DNA of 64,000 bases from Dyella lutea (GTDB lineage: Bacteria; Pseudomonadota; Gammaproteobacteria; Xanthomonadales; Rhodanobacteraceae): positions 744,001 to 808,000 of the forward strand of contig NZ_JAMZEK010000002.1 in the NCBI RefSeq assembly GCF_024158035.1, given 5' to 3'. A program made the position numbers and the translations under genes. Positions within the stretch are counted from its first letter, which is position 1; every line of letters begins with the position of its first letter. The notes below the pieces were generated by a model, which worked only from the letters and a program-made list of their open reading frames with translations, did no database searches and had not been told where the DNA came from. Of this stretch, positions 35,576 through 45,163 are shown piece after piece.

Positions 35576-35854
35576 AGCCTGATCATGATCTCCAAGCCCC
35601 CCGCGTTGTCATCGAGTGGCCGCCAGGTGGTGGTGCGAGGCGCCGGGCTGACTGGTGGTCAGCTCAAGCCACGCGCTGCCGCATGGTGGCCACTCGGTGA
35701 CAACCCACGCGGCCGGGCCTGTTTGCCCGCATGCCGGCGTCATCCATCAGTCGTGGACGGACGTCCACTCCCTCCTTCTTCCTTGGCCTGCGCGCAAACA
35801 GTTCCCGGCGCGGGGGACTTGGAGACCATGACCAGGCTCTAACAGGCAACGACC
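35576..35854. other. Intergenic region between tpsB and tpsA
   Basis: 279 bases. An 85-codon frame from 35585 has no protein-like character and I reject it. The region could carry a separate tpsA promoter or a long leader; I see no clear terminator or known riboswitch. Confidence 0.4.
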
Positions 35855-38800
35855 ATGCACATCCACACTGATACGCCGCATCGTCCGTCCCGCCGCAGTC
35901 ATCGCAAGGAGGCGCATCCGCCGCGGCGCAAGGCGTTGCCGCTGTGCCTGTCGATGGCGCTGGCGGCCGGCGCCATGGTGTCTCCGGGCGTGCGCGCCGG
36001 CAGCGCGGTGCCCGGCGCGAACGCCGGCACGGTGTCGGTCGCCGCACTGACCTCGCCGACCGGCGGCAGCGTGGTCGGCGGTGTCGGTTCGATCAGCCAG
36101 AGCGGCGGCACCACGGTGATCAACCAGTTGTCGAACAAGCTGGCACTGGACTGGCAGACCTTCAACGTGGGCAAGGACGCCACGGTGCTGTTCAAGCAGC
36201 CGTCGTTCACGGCGGTGGCGCTGAACCGCATCCTCGACCAGAACCCCAGCCAGATCTTTGGCCGCATCAACTCCAACGGCCAGGTGTTCCTGATCAACAC
36301 CCACGGCATCATCTTCGGCACCAGCGCGCAGGTGAACGTCGGCGGGCTGGTGGCCAGCACGCTGGACCTGACACCGAGCGACTTCCTCGCCAACCATTTC
36401 AACCTGGACGCGCACGGCGGCAGCGCCGGCGTGGTCAACCACGGCACCATCGCCGCGGCCAGCGGCGGCTCGGTGAGCCTCGTCGGCGGCAGCGTGGCCA
36501 ACGACGGCCTGATCCTGGCCAACTACGGCAACATCAACCTGGATGGCGCCGACCGCGCGGTGCTGGATTTCGACGGCAACGGCCTGATCACCGTCGAGGT
36601 CACCGGCGCACTCAAGCAGCGTCTGGACGACCGCGCCGCCGTGTCCAACAGCGGCACGCTCGAGGCCGACGGCGGCACCGTGGTGCTGCAGGCCTCGGCC
36701 GCGAAGGACCTGTTCACCGACGCGGTGAACAACTCCGGCGTGATCAGCGCCGGTGGCATCAGCACCGACGGTGGCACTGTGCGCCTGGTCGCCGCTGGCG
36801 GCAACGCGATCAACAGCGGCAGCATCAACGTGTCCGGCGTGCATGGCGGCACCGCGCAGGTATTGTCCGATACCAATGTCGGCGTCACCGGCAGCATCGA
36901 CGCCTCCGGCACGCTCGGCGGCGGCACGATCCGCGTCGGCGGCGGCTGGCAGGGCGGTGAAGGCCTGACCCGAGCGAACGTTACCTACCTCGGCCCGGAT
37001 GCCGTGCTCGATGCCGATGCCACGCAACAGGGCAACGGCGGCTCGGTGGTGCTGTGGGGTGACAACGGCAACAACTTCTACGGCAGCATCAGCGCGCGCG
37101 GTGGCGTGCTCGGCGGCAGCGGTGGCCGGGTGGAGACCTCCTCGCACTACGGCCTCAACGCACAGGGCAGTGTCGACGCCTCCGCGGCAAACGGCGCCGC
37201 CGGCCTCTGGCTGATCGATCCTCACGACATCACGATCCAGAGTGGCGCGGGGACGACTCCGCTCACGTCGCCGTTCACCGCGACTGCGGACAGCTCCACG
37301 ATCAAGGCCAGTGACCTGGAGGCTGCGCTCAACGGCACCAATGTCACCATTTTCACGGGTTCCACAGGTACCACGCAGGGCGGCGACATCACCGTCAATG
37401 CCGCGATCACACCGAGCGCCGGCAACAATTCGCTCTACCTGGAAGCGGCCGGCAGTATCTTCCTCAACGCCAACATCACCGCCAACACGTCGCACACGCT
37501 CAACCTGTACCTGTGGTCGAACTACGGCGGCGCGGCCGCCGGCACAACCTACACCAGCAACGCATCCTGCGCGGTGAGCTGCGTGGTGACGGTGGGCGAC
37601 ACGTCCAATGCAGCGATCAGCACCGGCGGCGGCACGCTCGACATCCGCACCGGCACCGGTGGTGGCGCACTGACCCTCGGCACCGGCAGCAAGACTGGCA
37701 CCATCAATACCGGTGGCGGCGCGCTGACCGTGCATACCACCGGCATCACCGAAGTCGCCGGCTCCAACACCATCGTCTCGGGCGCCACCATGCTCGATGC
37801 CGGCAGCGGCAACATCACGCTCGGCAACGCCAACGATTTCACCGGAACCGTGGGACTCACCGCGGGCAATGCGCAGATCGAGGACGCGAACTCGCTGGTG
37901 TTGGGCAACAGCACGCTCAGCGGCAGTCTCACCGCCACCGCGGTGACCGCCATCACCGTCAATGGCGCGATCACCGGCGTGGGTGATGCGGCCTTCAGCA
38001 CCGCTGCGTTGTCAGGTACCGGCAGCATCGCCGGGACCGGGGCGATCACCGGCCTGGGCAGCTCGAACTTCGCGCTCACCGGGGCCAATGCGGGCACCTA
38101 CGGCGGCATCGCCTTCAGCGGCTTCACCTCGGCCGACGCCACGCACATCAGCGGTGCGGCGGGCTTCGACGATACCGCCCTGACCAGCGAGGGCATGACC
38201 TTCGCTTCCGCCACCCACGTTGCCGGTAGCGGCACCATCGCCAACGTCGGTGGCAGCTTTGCCGACGACACCGGAACCTCTACGACGAGCGGCATCGCCT
38301 ATACCGGCTTCGGCGCGGTGACCGGCACCGGTGGAGACGTCACCGGCGTGACCGGCAACTTCAACCTGGGCACCCAGGTGTCGTCGGCTTCGGGGCTGGA
38401 CTACAGCGGCTTCACCCTCGCAACGGTCGCCGGCAGCGGCAGCGGTGCAACGCTCGTCGGCAGTGGGCAGACCTACACGCTGGACAATGCGACTGCCGAC
38501 AAGGGCAGCAACGGCAGCATCGCCTGGACCGGCTTCGGCAACATCCAGGACTCGACCGGTACGGTGGTCTTCGGTACCGGCGGCAGCCTCAGCGGCAGCG
38601 TCACAGCCAAGACGCTGGACTACAGCAGCTACGGCAGCGCGGTGAACTTCGATCTGTCCGCCGGCACCGGCACGACGACCGGTATCAGCGGCAGCTGGAG
38701 CGGCGTGACTGCGGTCACCGGCAGCGTCCAGGGCGACACGCTCGCCGGGACCGGCCAGACCTACACGCTGACCGGCGCCAACGCGGGCAACAACGGTACG

Positions 38801-41800
38801 GTGAGTTGGACGTCGTTCGAGAACATCGACGACGCCACCGGCACCATCGGCTTTTCCGCCGGCGGCAGCCTCGGCGGCAGCGTCACGGCCAAGACGCTGG
38901 ACTACAGCAGCTACGGCAGTGCCGTGAACTTCGACCTGTCCGCCGGCAGCGGCGCGACGACGGGCATCGGTGGCAGCTGGAGCGGAGTGACCTCGGTCAC
39001 CGGCAGCAGCGCGGTAGACACCATCGCCGGCAGCAACCAGACCTACACGCTGACCGGCGCCAATGCGGGCAACAACGGTACGGTCAGTTGGACCTCGTTC
39101 GAGAACATCGCCGACAGCGGCACCGGCACGCTCAAGGCGACCGGGGCGACCTTCAACCTCAGCGGCGGCAACTCGGGCACGGTGACCACCCTGCTGCCCG
39201 GAGGCTTCAGCGGTATCGGCAACCTCGACGATGCCACCGGCACCGTGGCGTTCGGGGCCGGTGGCAGCCTCAGCGGGAACGTCACGGCCAAGACGCTGGA
39301 CTACGGCAGCTACGGCAGTGCCGTGAACTTCGACCTGTCCGCGGGCGGCGGCGCGACGACGGGCATCGGTGGCAGCTGGAGCGGCGTGACCTCGGTTACC
39401 GGCAGCAGCGTGGGAGACACCATCGCCGGCAACAACCAGACCTATACGCTGACCGGCGCGAACGCAGGCAACAACGGTACGGTCAGCTGGACGTCGTTCG
39501 AGAACATTGCCGACAGCGGCACCGGCACGCTCAAGGCGACCGGGGCGACCTTCAACCTCAGCGGCGGCAACTCGGGCACGGTGACCACCCTGCTGCCCGG
39601 AGGCTTCAGCGGTATCGGCAACCTCGACGATGCCACCGGCACCGTGGCGTTCGGGGCCGGTGGCAGCCTCAGCGGGAACGTCACGGCCAAGACGCTGGAC
39701 TACGGCAGCTACGGCAGCGCGGTGAACTTCGACCTGTCCGCGGGCGGTGGCACGACGACGGGTATCGGCGGCAGCTGGAGCGGAGTGACCTCGGTCACCG
39801 GCAGCAGCGCGGGCGACACCATCGCCGGCAGCAACCAGACCTACACGCTGACCGGCGCCAACGCGGGCAACAACGGTACGGTCAGTTGGACGTCGTTCGA
39901 GAACATCGACGACACCGCCGCCGGTACGGTGGCTTTCGACGCGGGTGGCAGCCTGGGCGGCAGCGCCACCGTCCAGACGCTGGACTACAGCAGCTACGGC
40001 AGCGCAGTGAACTTCGACCTGTCTGCGGGCGGTGGCACGACGACCGGCATCGGCGGCAGCTGGAGCGGAGTGACCTCGGTCACCGGCAGCAGCGCGGGCG
40101 ACACCATCGCCGGCAGCAACCAGACCTACACGCTGACCGGCGTCAACGCGGGCAACAACGGTACGGTGAGTTGGAGCTCGTTCGAGAACATCGCCGACAG
40201 CGGCACCGGTACGTTGCGGGCCGCCAACCAGAGCTGGAGCCTCACCGGGCACAACCAGGGCAGCGTGACCGACCTGTCCGGCGCGTTCAGTGGCATCGGC
40301 AACCTGATCGACACTGGCACCGGTTCGTTCCTGATGCACTCGGGGGCCGATGGCGACATTTCCGGCAACCTGGACGCTGGCTCAGGCGGCAGCATCGACT
40401 ACACCGGCTACAGCACGGCGGTGAACGTCAACCTGTCCGGCGCCGGCACCACGGGCGTCGGTGGCACGGTCAGCGGCATCGCCTCGATCACCGCCAGCAG
40501 CAACCTCGGGGTCAGTGGCACCACCGCCGGTTCGCTGGGTATCACTACGACCGGCGCCGGCACCACCACGCTCGGTACGCTCTCGACCGGCACGGATCTG
40601 ACCGTCAACGCCAGCGGAGCGGTGCTGCAGAGTGGTGCACTGACGGTCACCGGCACGGCCACGGTGAACGCCGGCAGCAACGCGATCACGCTGACCGACA
40701 GCGGCAACGACTTCCAGAGCACGGTGAACCTCACCGGCGGCACGACGAAGATCACCAACCAGAACGCGCTGACCCTGGGTACGCTGTCGACGGGCGACCT
40801 GACGGCGACCAGCACCGGCACGTTGAATCTGGGCACCGGAACGGTGGGCGGCGCCCTGCTGGCGACCAGCAACGGCGGCACGATCACCGAGGGCAGCGGC
40901 GGCGTGCAGGTGACGGGCACCAGCAACCTGCAGGCGGTCGGTGGAGCGATCACGCTGACCGACGGTGGTAACCATTTCGGCCTTGCTGTGACCGCGGCCG
41001 GGCAGGGTGTGTCGCTGGTGGATTCGGGCAACCTCACGATTGCGTCGCTGAGCAGTGGCACCAACGGCACGGTGAACCTGACGGCGGGCGGTGCCCTGAC
41101 TCTGCCGGCCTCGGGCATCGATACCGGCACGGCCGACCTGGTGCTGGCGGCCAATGGCGGTGCTTTGTCGATGCCTGGTGCGTTGAGCGGGGCCAACATC
41201 ACCCTGATCGGTCGCGACGGGATCACCCTGGGCAGCGATCTGACCAGTGCCGGCACGGTAACCCTGACCAGCAGTGGTGGCGCGATCAGCCAGACCAGCG
41301 GCGTGCTCACCGCCGGTACCCTCACCGGCAGCTCGGCCGGCGCGACCACGCTGGGCGAAGCCAACCTGGTCACGGCGCTGGGCAGCTTCAGCGCGGCCGG
41401 CTTCAGCCTGACCAATGCGCAGGCGCTGACCGTCAACGGGACAGTGAGCGGCGGCAGCAGCACCACGATCGACACCGCCGGCAACCTGAGCCTGGGCGGC
41501 AACGTCAGCGGCACCACCACGACCTTGAGCGCCGGCGGCACGATCGACCAGACCGCCGGCATCGTCACGGCCACCACGCTGAACCTCGGTTCGGTCGGCG
41601 GCGCCAGCCTCTCCGGCAACAACCTCGTCACCAACCTGGGCGCAGTGACCAATACCGGCAGCGGCGGCTTGTCCCTCACCAACGCCGTTGGCCTGAACCT
41701 GACGGGTGCGATCGATGTCGGCAGCGCCAGCGGCAACGACCTGGCAATGGCAGTCACCGGCAACCTGACCCAGTCCGGCGGCAGTGTGATCACCGCCAAC

Positions 41801-44800
41801 CAGCTCAGTGGCAGCAGCAGCGGCAATACCACGCTCGGTGGCAGCAACCGGCTGACCACGCTGGGCAGCTTCGCCGCCGCCAACCTTGCGCTGACCAATG
41901 CGCAGGCGCTGGCCGTGAATGGTCCGCTGAGCGTGCCGGGCACGCTCAGCCTGACCACGACGGCCGGCGGGCTCAGCCTCGCCTCCGACCTGTCGGCGAC
42001 GACGGTGAACCTGACCTCGGCAGCAGCGCTGAGCCTGGCCAACAACATCGGTGCGACCACATTGTCGCTGACCTCCGGCGGTGCGATCAGCCAGAGCGCG
42101 GGGGCGCTGACGGTCACCGGTGCGACCACGGTGAATGCTGGCAGCCATGCGATCACGCTGAGCGACAGCGGCAACGACTTCGGCGGTACGGTGAACCTCA
42201 CCGGCGGCACGACGCAGATCACCGACCAGAACGCGCTGACCCTGGGCACGCTGTCCACCGGCGCGCTCACGGCGACCAGTCATGGCGCGCTGAACCTCGG
42301 GCATGGCAGCGTGGGCGGCAACCTCGTCGCGACCAGCAACAACGGCACGATCACCGGGGGCAGTGGCGGGGTGCAGGTGACGGGCACCAGCAACCTGCAG
42401 GCAGGCACGGGCGCGATCACCCTGACCGACGGCAGCAACCATTTCACCGGAGCGGTGACGGCTGCGGGGCAGGGCGTGACGCTGGTGGACTCGGGCAACC
42501 TGACGGTCGCTTCGCTGAACAGCGGTACCAACGGTACGGTGAACCTCACGGCAGGTGGCTCGCTGACGCTGCCGGCGCTGGGCATAGACACCGGTACGGC
42601 GAACCTGACGCTGGCGGCGAACGGCGGCGCGCTGGTGATGCCGGGGGCACTCAGCGGCGCGAACGTGACGCTGAGCGGTCGCGACGGGATCACCCTGGGC
42701 AGCAACCTGACCAGTGCCGGCACGGTGACCCTGACCAGCAGCAGTGGCGCGATCAGCCAGACCGGTGGCGTGCTCACCGCGGGCACGCTCACCGGCAGTT
42801 CCGCCGGAGACACCACGCTCGGTGACGCGAACCATATCGGCACGCTGGGCAGCTTCAGCGCCGCGGACTTCACACTCACCAACGCCCAGGCACTGACCAT
42901 CGGCAGCAACCTGGTGGTTGGCGGCGGCACCGGATCGATCGCGCTGACTACCACCAGCGGCGGCCTGACCGTCCAGCACGATCTCAACGGCGGCGCCATC
43001 ATGCTGAACTCAGCGGGCAACCTCTCGCTGGCCGGCAACCTGGCCGGCAGCTCGGTCGATCTGGTGTCCGGTGGCGACATCGCGCAGAGCGCCGGCGTCA
43101 TCCAGACCGGCACCCTCACCGGGCAGGCTGGCGGCAGCGCAACGTTGGCCAGGGCCAACAAGATCGGCACGCTGGGCAATTTCAGCGCGAGCAACGGGCT
43201 GAGCATCACCAACGCCCAGGCACTGACCGTCGGCGGTGCGGTGAACGGCGGCAGTTCGACCAGCCTCACCACCACCTCCGGCAGCCTGACCACCAGTGGC
43301 AGCGTCGGTGGCAGCTCGATCGCGCTGGCCGGGCAGGGCGGGTTGGCAATCGACGGTGCGGTGAACGCCGGCACCGGCGACATCACGCTCGGCTCGGCCG
43401 CCGGCGCGATCAGCGAGGGTAGTGGCGGCGTGCTGACCGCGGGCAGCCTCTCCGGCACATCCAGCGGCAGTACCACGCTCGACGGGGCCAACCAGGTGGT
43501 GACCCTGGGCAATTTCACCACCGGCGGCGACTTCAGTTTCCGCGACGCACGCACGCTGACCGTGAACAGCCCGCTTGACATCCACGGAGGCAGCGGCAAC
43601 CTCAACCTGACGACGAGCGGCGCCAGCTCTGACCTGATCCTCGGCACCGGTCTGGCCGGCGGTACGGTGACGCTCACCGCCGGGCGCAACATCACCACCT
43701 CGTCAGGCATCACCGCCACGACCCTGACCGGCAGTGCGGGAGGACAGGCACAGCTGGGCAGCAGCAACCACGTCGGGACCCTGGGCGACTTCAGTGCCGG
43801 CAGCCTCGCCTTCGGCAATGCCGGCGCGCTGGTGGTCGGGGGGCAGGTGAGCACCGGCAGCGGCGCGCTCGATCTGTCGACGACGGCCGGCAACCTGCGG
43901 GTGACCGGTGCAGTCACGGGTGGCGCGGTCGGGCTGACCTCCGCCTCGGCACTGGCCATCGACGGCACCGTGTCCGCCAGTACGCTTGCCCTGCAGGCGG
44001 CGGGCGCCATCACCCAGTCCGGCGGTGCGATCACCGCCAGCAGCCTGACCGGCACCTCAGGTGGCAGCACCACGCTGGATGGGGCCAATCACGTCGGGTC
44101 GCTGGGCAGCTTCAGCGCTGCCGGCTTCCGCTTCACCAATGCCGGAGCACTCAGCGTGACCGGCCCGATCGACGGCGGCAGTTCGACTCGGTTGGCCGCC
44201 ACGTCCGGCGACCTGGCGATCAACGGGCAGGTCAGCGGCACCACCACCACCCTGGTATCGGCTGGCGCGATCACCGAAGGCTCCGCGGGCCGGCTCGTGG
44301 CGGGCACGCTTGCGGGCCAGTCCAGCGGCACCACAACGCTCGGCGGCAGCAACAGCATCGATACGCTCGGCAGCTTCTCCGCCAGCGGCCTGAGCCTGAC
44401 CAATGGCAAGGCCCTGAGCGTCGGCGGGCCCGTCAACGGCGGCGCCAGCGTCTCGCTCACCACGACCTCCGGCGACCTCGCCGTGGACGGGCAACTGAGT
44501 GCCACCGCGGTATGGCTGCAGTCGGCCGGTGCGATCACCGAAGGCAGCGGCGGCGTGATCACCGCCAGTACGCTCAGCGGCCAGTCCGGCGGACTCACCA
44601 CGCTGGGCACCCGGTCGCAGGCCATCGGCAACCAGATCGACACGCTGGGCAATTTCTCCTCGACCGCGGGTTTCAGCCTGACCAACGGCAAGACGCTGAC
44701 CCTGGCCTCGGTGGACAACAGCGCGTTCACCGTCGATGCCGGACATGCCGAGCTGTACCTGGGGGTGACCCAGGGCGACCTGCTGGAGCAGGGCAAGACC

Positions 44801-45163
44801 CCGCTCTACGACGGTACCGGCACGTTCGCCTCGGCCGACCACATGGGCTCCGGCTCGTCGCCGATCTACGTGATCGGCGACGGTGCGCAGCTGGTCGCGC
44901 ACGTTGGCGAGGCACCGGCGTACTTCTACGCGGTGGACCGCCAGGGCAACATCCTGCCGCTGACCGGCGAGCTCAGCTTCAACGTGCCGACCTCGCTGTT
45001 CTTCGGCAAGGCGCAGAACGGCAATGGCCGGGGCGATGCCTACATCGACCCAAGCGTGATCTCGGCCAACTACCGGTCGTTCGGCATCGTGCCCTCGGGC
45101 ATCCTGCTGCCGGCCGACCAGCAGGCCTGCGACCCGGGAGTGGAGGATTGCGGTGACCAGTAG
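35855..45163 (+). CDS. Giant filamentous haemagglutinin-like exoprotein (TpsA)
   Basis: 3,102 residues. A long basic N-region (1-28) and hydrophobic core ending VRAG form an extended signal peptide. The TPS secretion domain (about 55-300) shows Q-T-F-N-V-G, F-x-Q-P-S and I-F-G-R-I-x-S-N-G-Q-V-F-L, but the usual NPNG is NTHG near residue 148. The rest is predicted beta-helix made of repeats: a DYSSYGSAVNFDLSAG family (38.6-40.2 kb), a long duplicated block (40.6 and 42.1 kb) and a TLGSFSA..LTNAQALTV family to 44.7 kb. The C-terminus is non-repetitive with three Cys. Likely an adhesin or surface filament exported by the upstream transporter. No toxin domain was seen. Confidence 0.92.
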   Translation: MHIHTDTPHRPSRRSHRKEAHPPRRKALPLCLSMALAAGAMVSPGVRAGSAVPGANAGTVSVAALTSPTGGSVVGGVGSISQSGGTTVINQLSNKLALDWQTFNVGKDATVLFKQPSFTAVALNRILDQNPSQIFGRINSNGQVFLINTHGIIFGTSAQVNVGGLVASTLDLTPSDFLANHFNLDAHGGSAGVVNHGTIAAASGGSVSLVGGSVANDGLILANYGNINLDGADRAVLDFDGNGLITVEVTGALKQRLDDRAAVSNSGTLEADGGTVVLQASAAKDLFTDAVNNSGVISAGGISTDGGTVRLVAAGGNAINSGSINVSGVHGGTAQVLSDTNVGVTGSIDASGTLGGGTIRVGGGWQGGEGLTRANVTYLGPDAVLDADATQQGNGGSVVLWGDNGNNFYGSISARGGVLGGSGGRVETSSHYGLNAQGSVDASAANGAAGLWLIDPHDITIQSGAGTTPLTSPFTATADSSTIKASDLEAALNGTNVTIFTGSTGTTQGGDITVNAAITPSAGNNSLYLEAAGSIFLNANITANTSHTLNLYLWSNYGGAAAGTTYTSNASCAVSCVVTVGDTSNAAISTGGGTLDIRTGTGGGALTLGTGSKTGTINTGGGALTVHTTGITEVAGSNTIVSGATMLDAGSGNITLGNANDFTGTVGLTAGNAQIEDANSLVLGNSTLSGSLTATAVTAITVNGAITGVGDAAFSTAALSGTGSIAGTGAITGLGSSNFALTGANAGTYGGIAFSGFTSADATHISGAAGFDDTALTSEGMTFASATHVAGSGTIANVGGSFADDTGTSTTSGIAYTGFGAVTGTGGDVTGVTGNFNLGTQVSSASGLDYSGFTLATVAGSGSGATLVGSGQTYTLDNATADKGSNGSIAWTGFGNIQDSTGTVVFGTGGSLSGSVTAKTLDYSSYGSAVNFDLSAGTGTTTGISGSWSGVTAVTGSVQGDTLAGTGQTYTLTGANAGNNGTVSWTSFENIDDATGTIGFSAGGSLGGSVTAKTLDYSSYGSAVNFDLSAGSGATTGIGGSWSGVTSVTGSSAVDTIAGSNQTYTLTGANAGNNGTVSWTSFENIADSGTGTLKATGATFNLSGGNSGTVTTLLPGGFSGIGNLDDATGTVAFGAGGSLSGNVTAKTLDYGSYGSAVNFDLSAGGGATTGIGGSWSGVTSVTGSSVGDTIAGNNQTYTLTGANAGNNGTVSWTSFENIADSGTGTLKATGATFNLSGGNSGTVTTLLPGGFSGIGNLDDATGTVAFGAGGSLSGNVTAKTLDYGSYGSAVNFDLSAGGGTTTGIGGSWSGVTSVTGSSAGDTIAGSNQTYTLTGANAGNNGTVSWTSFENIDDTAAGTVAFDAGGSLGGSATVQTLDYSSYGSAVNFDLSAGGGTTTGIGGSWSGVTSVTGSSAGDTIAGSNQTYTLTGVNAGNNGTVSWSSFENIADSGTGTLRAANQSWSLTGHNQGSVTDLSGAFSGIGNLIDTGTGSFLMHSGADGDISGNLDAGSGGSIDYTGYSTAVNVNLSGAGTTGVGGTVSGIASITASSNLGVSGTTAGSLGITTTGAGTTTLGTLSTGTDLTVNASGAVLQSGALTVTGTATVNAGSNAITLTDSGNDFQSTVNLTGGTTKITNQNALTLGTLSTGDLTATSTGTLNLGTGTVGGALLATSNGGTITEGSGGVQVTGTSNLQAVGGAITLTDGGNHFGLAVTAAGQGVSLVDSGNLTIASLSSGTNGTVNLTAGGALTLPASGIDTGTADLVLAANGGALSMPGALSGANITLIGRDGITLGSDLTSAGTVTLTSSGGAISQTSGVLTAGTLTGSSAGATTLGEANLVTALGSFSAAGFSLTNAQALTVNGTVSGGSSTTIDTAGNLSLGGNVSGTTTTLSAGGTIDQTAGIVTATTLNLGSVGGASLSGNNLVTNLGAVTNTGSGGLSLTNAVGLNLTGAIDVGSASGNDLAMAVTGNLTQSGGSVITANQLSGSSSGNTTLGGSNRLTTLGSFAAANLALTNAQALAVNGPLSVPGTLSLTTTAGGLSLASDLSATTVNLTSAAALSLANNIGATTLSLTSGGAISQSAGALTVTGATTVNAGSHAITLSDSGNDFGGTVNLTGGTTQITDQNALTLGTLSTGALTATSHGALNLGHGSVGGNLVATSNNGTITGGSGGVQVTGTSNLQAGTGAITLTDGSNHFTGAVTAAGQGVTLVDSGNLTVASLNSGTNGTVNLTAGGSLTLPALGIDTGTANLTLAANGGALVMPGALSGANVTLSGRDGITLGSNLTSAGTVTLTSSSGAISQTGGVLTAGTLTGSSAGDTTLGDANHIGTLGSFSAADFTLTNAQALTIGSNLVVGGGTGSIALTTTSGGLTVQHDLNGGAIMLNSAGNLSLAGNLAGSSVDLVSGGDIAQSAGVIQTGTLTGQAGGSATLARANKIGTLGNFSASNGLSITNAQALTVGGAVNGGSSTSLTTTSGSLTTSGSVGGSSIALAGQGGLAIDGAVNAGTGDITLGSAAGAISEGSGGVLTAGSLSGTSSGSTTLDGANQVVTLGNFTTGGDFSFRDARTLTVNSPLDIHGGSGNLNLTTSGASSDLILGTGLAGGTVTLTAGRNITTSSGITATTLTGSAGGQAQLGSSNHVGTLGDFSAGSLAFGNAGALVVGGQVSTGSGALDLSTTAGNLRVTGAVTGGAVGLTSASALAIDGTVSASTLALQAAGAITQSGGAITASSLTGTSGGSTTLDGANHVGSLGSFSAAGFRFTNAGALSVTGPIDGGSSTRLAATSGDLAINGQVSGTTTTLVSAGAITEGSAGRLVAGTLAGQSSGTTTLGGSNSIDTLGSFSASGLSLTNGKALSVGGPVNGGASVSLTTTSGDLAVDGQLSATAVWLQSAGAITEGSGGVITASTLSGQSGGLTTLGTRSQAIGNQIDTLGNFSSTAGFSLTNGKTLTLASVDNSAFTVDAGHAELYLGVTQGDLLEQGKTPLYDGTGTFASADHMGSGSSPIYVIGDGAQLVAHVGEAPAYFYAVDRQGNILPLTGELSFNVPTSLFFGKAQNGNGRGDAYIDPSVISANYRSFGIVPSGILLPADQQACDPGVEDCGDQ
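38600..40200 (+). repeat. Tandem repeats in tpsA, 281/399-base units
   Basis: A unit beginning AAGACGCTGGACTACAG (LDYSSYGSAVNFDLSAG) recurs at about 38607, 38888, 39288, 39687 and 39969. Spacing alternates between about 281 and 399 bases. Within it, 39043-39291 and 39442-39690 are almost identical at the DNA level, offset exactly 399 bases (133 codons), so copy-number change would keep the frame. Confidence 0.9.
40637..42833 (+). repeat. Large direct duplication inside tpsA (offset 1,470 bases)
   Basis: About 730 bases starting at 40637 (LTVTGTATVNAGS) are repeated from 42107 (LTVTGATTVNAGS) to about 42833, sharing DSGNDF, TLGTLSTG, SGGVQVTGTSNLQ, AAGQGV, NGTVNLTAGG and GRDGITLGS in the same order. 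Divergence of several percent or more shows it is older than the 399-base repeats. Confidence 0.85.
41300..44690 (+). repeat. Degenerate TLGSFSA/LTNAQALTV repeat family in tpsA
   Basis: A unit with the order L-T-G-S-S-x-G-x-T-T-L, then T-L-G-S-F-S-A, then L-T-N-A-Q-A-L-T-V, then G-G-S-S-T, recurs roughly ten times, at uneven spacing of some 60-150 codons. The copies are diverged, unlike the near-identical repeats further upstream. Confidence 0.75.

Noticed and set aside
35600-35760. Looked for a c-di-GMP or other riboswitch upstream of tpsA
   Set aside because: Some short complementary stretches occur, but no conserved riboswitch core could be matched.
35585-35842. 85-codon frame between tpsB and tpsA
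   Set aside because: No ribosome site and composition typical of random GC-rich DNA.
38600-40200. Regularly spaced repeats considered as a CRISPR array
   Set aside because: Units are 281-399 bases, protein-coding and in frame; no 25-40-base repeat with unique spacers and no cas genes.
38012-40339. Long minus-strand frames within tpsA
   Set aside because: Shadows of the repetitive plus-strand coding sequence; the repeats merely reproduce the same antisense peptide several times.
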